Positions 60,113-60,658 of a stretch of DNA of 60,658 bases are shown here, piece after piece (within the stretch, counting starts at the first letter, position 1; every line of letters starts with the position of its first letter). The position numbers and the translations under genes are program-made. The notes under the pieces are model-generated. The model saw only the letters and a list, made by a program, of their open reading frames with translations. It searched no databases and was not told the origin of the DNA. The stretch is taken from NCBI GenBank assembly GCA_000442015.1, contig KE561074.1:1-60658 (forward strand), in the 5' to 3' direction. The DNA comes from Rozella allomycis CSF55 (Eukaryota > Rozellomycota).

Positions 60113-60587
60113 CGGTATCAGAAGAAGATACAAAGTCGTAAACTATAAAATAAGGTTTTATGAAGATGGATTAATCTATATCCTGCCTATTTTAATACCA
60201 ACCTGACTGTATCACAGGGAAGGAGAGTTCCCAAGTCATTTAAAATTCCTGATCCAACAATACAGAATCTAGTAAAATGCGCCGAGCTTTTAAATCTTCA
60301 AGTCGTTGTTGAACCAAGAAAGAGGTATTGTCGCGATCAGCTGACCTTTGGAAGGCTGAAAGTAAATCTTTCATCGAGCACATATAAAAGTAGTACGCAG
60401 CTCTTAATATTAATATAGAAAACTCACTCATTAGCGATTTTGCTAAAAAATTAGACTCTTTGTTAAAGCAGGAAGGAACGAATTCTACTAACACGATAAA
60501 TTTACAGCCAAGAGGGAAAAAGAAGAAAGGAANACTAACACGATAAATTTACAGCCAAGAGGGAAAAAGAAGAAAGGAAAAAAATAA
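60113..60587 (+). CDS. SRP19: signal recognition particle 19-kDa protein
   Basis: SRP19 binds SRP RNA and helps assemble SRP54. Exon 1 starts at 60113 (MQSSVSEEDTKS). A 28-nt intron (gtaaac...atgaag) leads to WINLYPAYFNTNLTVSQGRR, the diagnostic SRP19 core. FKIPDPTIQNLVKCAELL and VEPRKRYCRDQLTFGRLKV follow. A second 29-nt intron (gtagta...atatag) precedes the C-terminal helix and Lys-rich tail. An N at 60533 with a 46-nt duplication interrupts the tail; reading either copy gives PRGKKKKG and then a stop at 60587. The stop overlaps AATAAA. Confidence 0.9.
60487..60580. repeat. direct duplication around N at 60533
   Basis: The segment ctaacacgataaatttacag through gaaaggaa is present on both sides of the N without differences. 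Most likely an unmerged contig join in the SRP19 tail. Confidence 0.8.
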
Positions 60588-60658
60588 ATTTTATGAATAT
60601 TAAAATATATTGTAACCACATCTTTATGGTTTGTAAATTCGCTGAATGAGAATTTTAT

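Overview
This is a compact, AT-rich nuclear segment from a single-celled eukaryote. The best fit is an early-diverging fungus-like lineage, and Rozella allomycis (Cryptomycota) is my leading guess. Four things point there: fungal-type genes (VPS1, PEP7/VAC1, OGFOD1/TPA1, Mei2-like, M28 vacuolar protease); a flagellar gene (IQUB) implying a swimming stage; Crinkler-like (CRN) effector-type genes, known to be expanded in Rozella; and very short spliceosomal introns, almost all 24-32 nt. The organism call is inference; the gene models are read from the sequence. Many models here are spliced across these mini-introns, so unspliced ORFs badly fragment the genes. Most intergenic gaps are 20-300 bp. 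Many stop codons lie inside or against the AATAAA-type polyadenylation signal.

Layout. 0.1-6.9 kb: an Evi5/GYP5-type RabGAP, an M28 protease, two unknown genes and a PH-domain protein. 7.0-10.7 kb: REV7 (minus) diverges from a Mei2-like RNA-binding protein. 10.8-13.4 kb: a long multi-exon unknown gene broken by a 291-base gap. 13.5-20.1 kb: IQUB (flagellum), a seven-helix membrane protein, 6-phosphogluconate dehydrogenase and an unusual G-alpha subunit. 20.1-24.6 kb: tRNA-Tyr, two tandem hemerythrins, a small membrane protein, an Osm1-type fumarate reductase and tRNA-Arg. 24.9-30.5 kb: a GRIP golgin, tRNA-Leu and a Vps1-type dynamin. 30.7-33.0 kb: a conserved small membrane protein, a secreted basic-tailed protein and a probable mitoribosomal protein. 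33.4-43.9 kb: RPL7 with an intronic box C/D snoRNA, BCKDHA, an atypical small GTPase, a Dabb protein, DCAF7, an OGFOD1/TPA1 hydroxylase, a secreted protein, SUMO, a nucleoplasmin-FKBP, a type I membrane protein and a bZIP factor.

44.2-56.2 kb is the accessory region. It holds a two-ubiquitin-fold plus NTPase CRN-like protein, a second M28 protease, a truncated copy of the start of a downstream gene, and a CRN-like locus. That locus consists of header repeats, an NTPase and a PD-(D/E)XK-like nuclease. A 766-bp element with perfect 16-bp terminal inverted repeats and a TTTA target-site duplication lies between its header exons and its NTPase. Next to it is a 1,010-residue protein with a catalytically dead, split NRPS-type condensation fold. 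56.2-60.6 kb returns to housekeeping genes: an MDR oxidoreductase, a coiled-coil protein, a second identical tRNA-Arg, PEP7/VAC1 and SRP19.

The housekeeping genes cluster by theme only loosely: endosome/Golgi traffic (RabGAP, golgin, VPS1, PEP7), redox/oxygen (hemerythrins, fumarate reductase, OGFOD1, 6PGDH) and signalling (G-alpha, 7TM, bZIP, small GTPase). Several single N positions are flanked by direct duplications of 30-110 bases. These look like unmerged contig ends or alleles, not biological repeats.
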